DNA from: VXYL01 sp965116935
Lineage (GTDB): Bacteria > Pseudomonadota > Gammaproteobacteria > Pseudomonadales > Azotimanducaceae
Assembly (NCBI GenBank): GCA_965116935.1
Contig: OZ220737.1
Span: 1,240,001-1,304,000, forward strand
Direction of reading: 5' to 3'
Length of the DNA stretch: 64,000 nucleotides
A program made the position numbers and the translations under genes. A model generated the notes under the pieces. It was given only the letters and a program-made list of their open reading frames with translations, made no database searches and was not told the origin of the DNA. This document shows positions 63,074 through 64,000 of the stretch, piece after piece (positions within the stretch are counted from its first letter, which is position 1; every line of letters begins with the position of its first letter).

Positions 63074-63958
63074 TCATGTGTCCAAGGTAGCCCGCCGGAC
63101 CACCCGTTGCAGTGGGTGCAGCGACGCTCCCTCGCCGATGATGTAATCTGGGAACTCCACATCGGCGTTGCCGAGGCCGCCGGACGCCGCGTCGGTGCGG
63201 GTGCCGTTGACGCCACCGAGGGTGCCGTAGGTGCGAAGGCCGAGCCTTGCGCGCACCTTGGGGCTGGCTTCGTCGAGCACTTCCTGCAGGCAGGAGACGC
63301 CCCAGTTCTCCTGCTGGCGCATCCACGGCAGGCAGAAGAAGGTGGTGATGCTGCGGCGGGGAGCGCCGTTGGTGTTGACGCCGAGGCCGTGCCAGATGCG
63401 GCCTTCCCAGGCGAAGACGCTGCCGGCGGGCACTTCCACCTGCACGGACATCTCGCGGGGCGGTGGCTTGATCTGGTATTCCGGGCGCCAGCGGTGGCTG
63501 CCGGGGACGACGTGGGTGCTGCCGTTGTCGGGGGTGAAGTCGTCGAGCAGCCAGAACAGGTTGCAGGCGGCGGGGAAGTTCACCGTGGCGGGAACGTAGC
63601 CTTGGTCGCGGTGCAGGGGCTGGGGCTCCGTCGTGGGGGCGTGGAACATGCCGCCGGTGATGCTCGAGACGAGGAAGGTGCGGCCCAGCATGAAGCCGGC
63701 GAGTTCGTCGGTTTCGGTGCGCTCGACGAGGTCGAGGAACACCTTGCCCTTGTTCACCATGTTGGAAACGGATTGCTTGTTGCCGTGGGCGCCGAGGGGG
63801 GCGAGATCGCCGAGCTTGCGTTCGGCGGCGGCCTGGCTGTCGAGTGCTTCGCTGAGGCGTGCGATGTCGCTTTGGGAGAGCACGTCCGGCACGAAGCAAA
63901 GGCCGTATTCGGAGAGGTGGCGCTTGGCCGTCTCGAAGTCGCGGGTCAGCGGCGGCAT
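63074..63958 (-). CDS. Phytanoyl-CoA dioxygenase family protein
   Basis: 294 residues. Fe(II)/2-oxoglutarate-dependent oxygenase of the PhyH family: iron ligands His116 and Asp118 in PLHRDQG and His190 in RIWHGLG, with 2-oxoglutarate-binding Arg in APRRSITTFF. The double-stranded beta-helix also shows VPAGSVFAWEG. It hydroxylates an unknown small molecule. The called start is ATG 63958, but the frame remains open to the window edge (SPTIDPPDALG just upstream looks coding), so the true start may be beyond base 64000. Confidence 0.88.
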   Translation of the reverse strand: MPPLTRDFETAKRHLSEYGLCFVPDVLSQSDIARLSEALDSQAAAERKLGDLAPLGAHGNKQSVSNMVNKGKVFLDLVERTETDELAGFMLGRTFLVSSITGGMFHAPTTEPQPLHRDQGYVPATVNFPAACNLFWLLDDFTPDNGSTHVVPGSHRWRPEYQIKPPPREMSVQVEVPAGSVFAWEGRIWHGLGVNTNGAPRRSITTFFCLPWMRQQENWGVSCLQEVLDEASPKVRARLGLRTYGTLGGVNGTRTDAASGGLGNADVEFPDYIIGEGASLHPLQRVVRRATLDT

Positions 63959-64000
63959 GCCGAGGGCATCGGGCGGATCGATGGTGGGCGAGGGGACGTA

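Overview
The window is GC-rich, bacterial, and looks like part of an uncultured gammaproteobacterium, possibly host-associated. The grounds are a fused NuoCD subunit (usual in Gammaproteobacteria), a PA0069-type radical SAM protein, a two-gene MoxR/VWA chaperone pair, and very long surface proteins built from leucine-rich repeats, cadherin-like, PKD/REJ and fibronectin modules, of a kind often reported from marine symbiont genomes. This placement is inference; no rRNA, tRNA or other marker was seen.

Layout. 1-5.7 kb: the 3'-truncated gene of a hybrid histidine kinase, a gene of unknown function, an IS110-family element and an ADP-ribosylglycohydrolase. 5.8-14.3 kb: an AT-richer mosaic of a secreted alpha/beta hydrolase, a 5'-truncated beta-lactamase-fold gene joined to a broken ApeA-like defence gene, an IS1595 relic, a frameshifted PIN-like gene, a degraded copy of part of nuoD, a type II restriction-modification pair (endonuclease frameshifted) and a TIR/deoxyribosyltransferase-like putative effector directly behind nuoD. 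14.3-17.4 kb: nuoA, nuoB and nuoCD with a REP-like repeat pair inside the operon; nuoE onward is absent, so the nuo locus ends at the mosaic. 17.8-19.4 kb: four small housekeeping-type genes.

19.4-31.6 kb: a 2453-residue secreted modular protein with a CxxCH haem-type site, preceded by a 5'-truncated, frameshifted tandem copy of its C-terminal 1350 residues. 32.2-37.4 kb: a CbbQ/CbbO (NorQ/NorD)-type pair, a two-domain VOC protein and a hydrolase. 37.4-48.7 kb: a second mosaic holding three decayed P4-type integrases, an IS256 relic, a secreted S41 protease, and a translationally coupled pair (membrane-LRR protein, then a secreted PEP-synthase-like protein).

48.7-64 kb: mostly intact single genes (GST, radical SAM, SMP-30 lactonase, 5'-3' exonuclease, sterol-reductase-like membrane protein, carboxypeptidase-regulatory-like repeat protein, dienelactone hydrolase, esterase, phytanoyl-CoA dioxygenase) interspersed with toxin-antitoxin or defence modules: a small ORF plus HEPN protein, VapBC, an HNH nuclease, DUF6197, and Xre/MbcA plus RES.

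At least three families of short palindromic repeats recur between genes. Several genes carry apparent one-base frameshifts, which may be real decay or sequencing error. No CRISPR array or prophage structural gene was seen.
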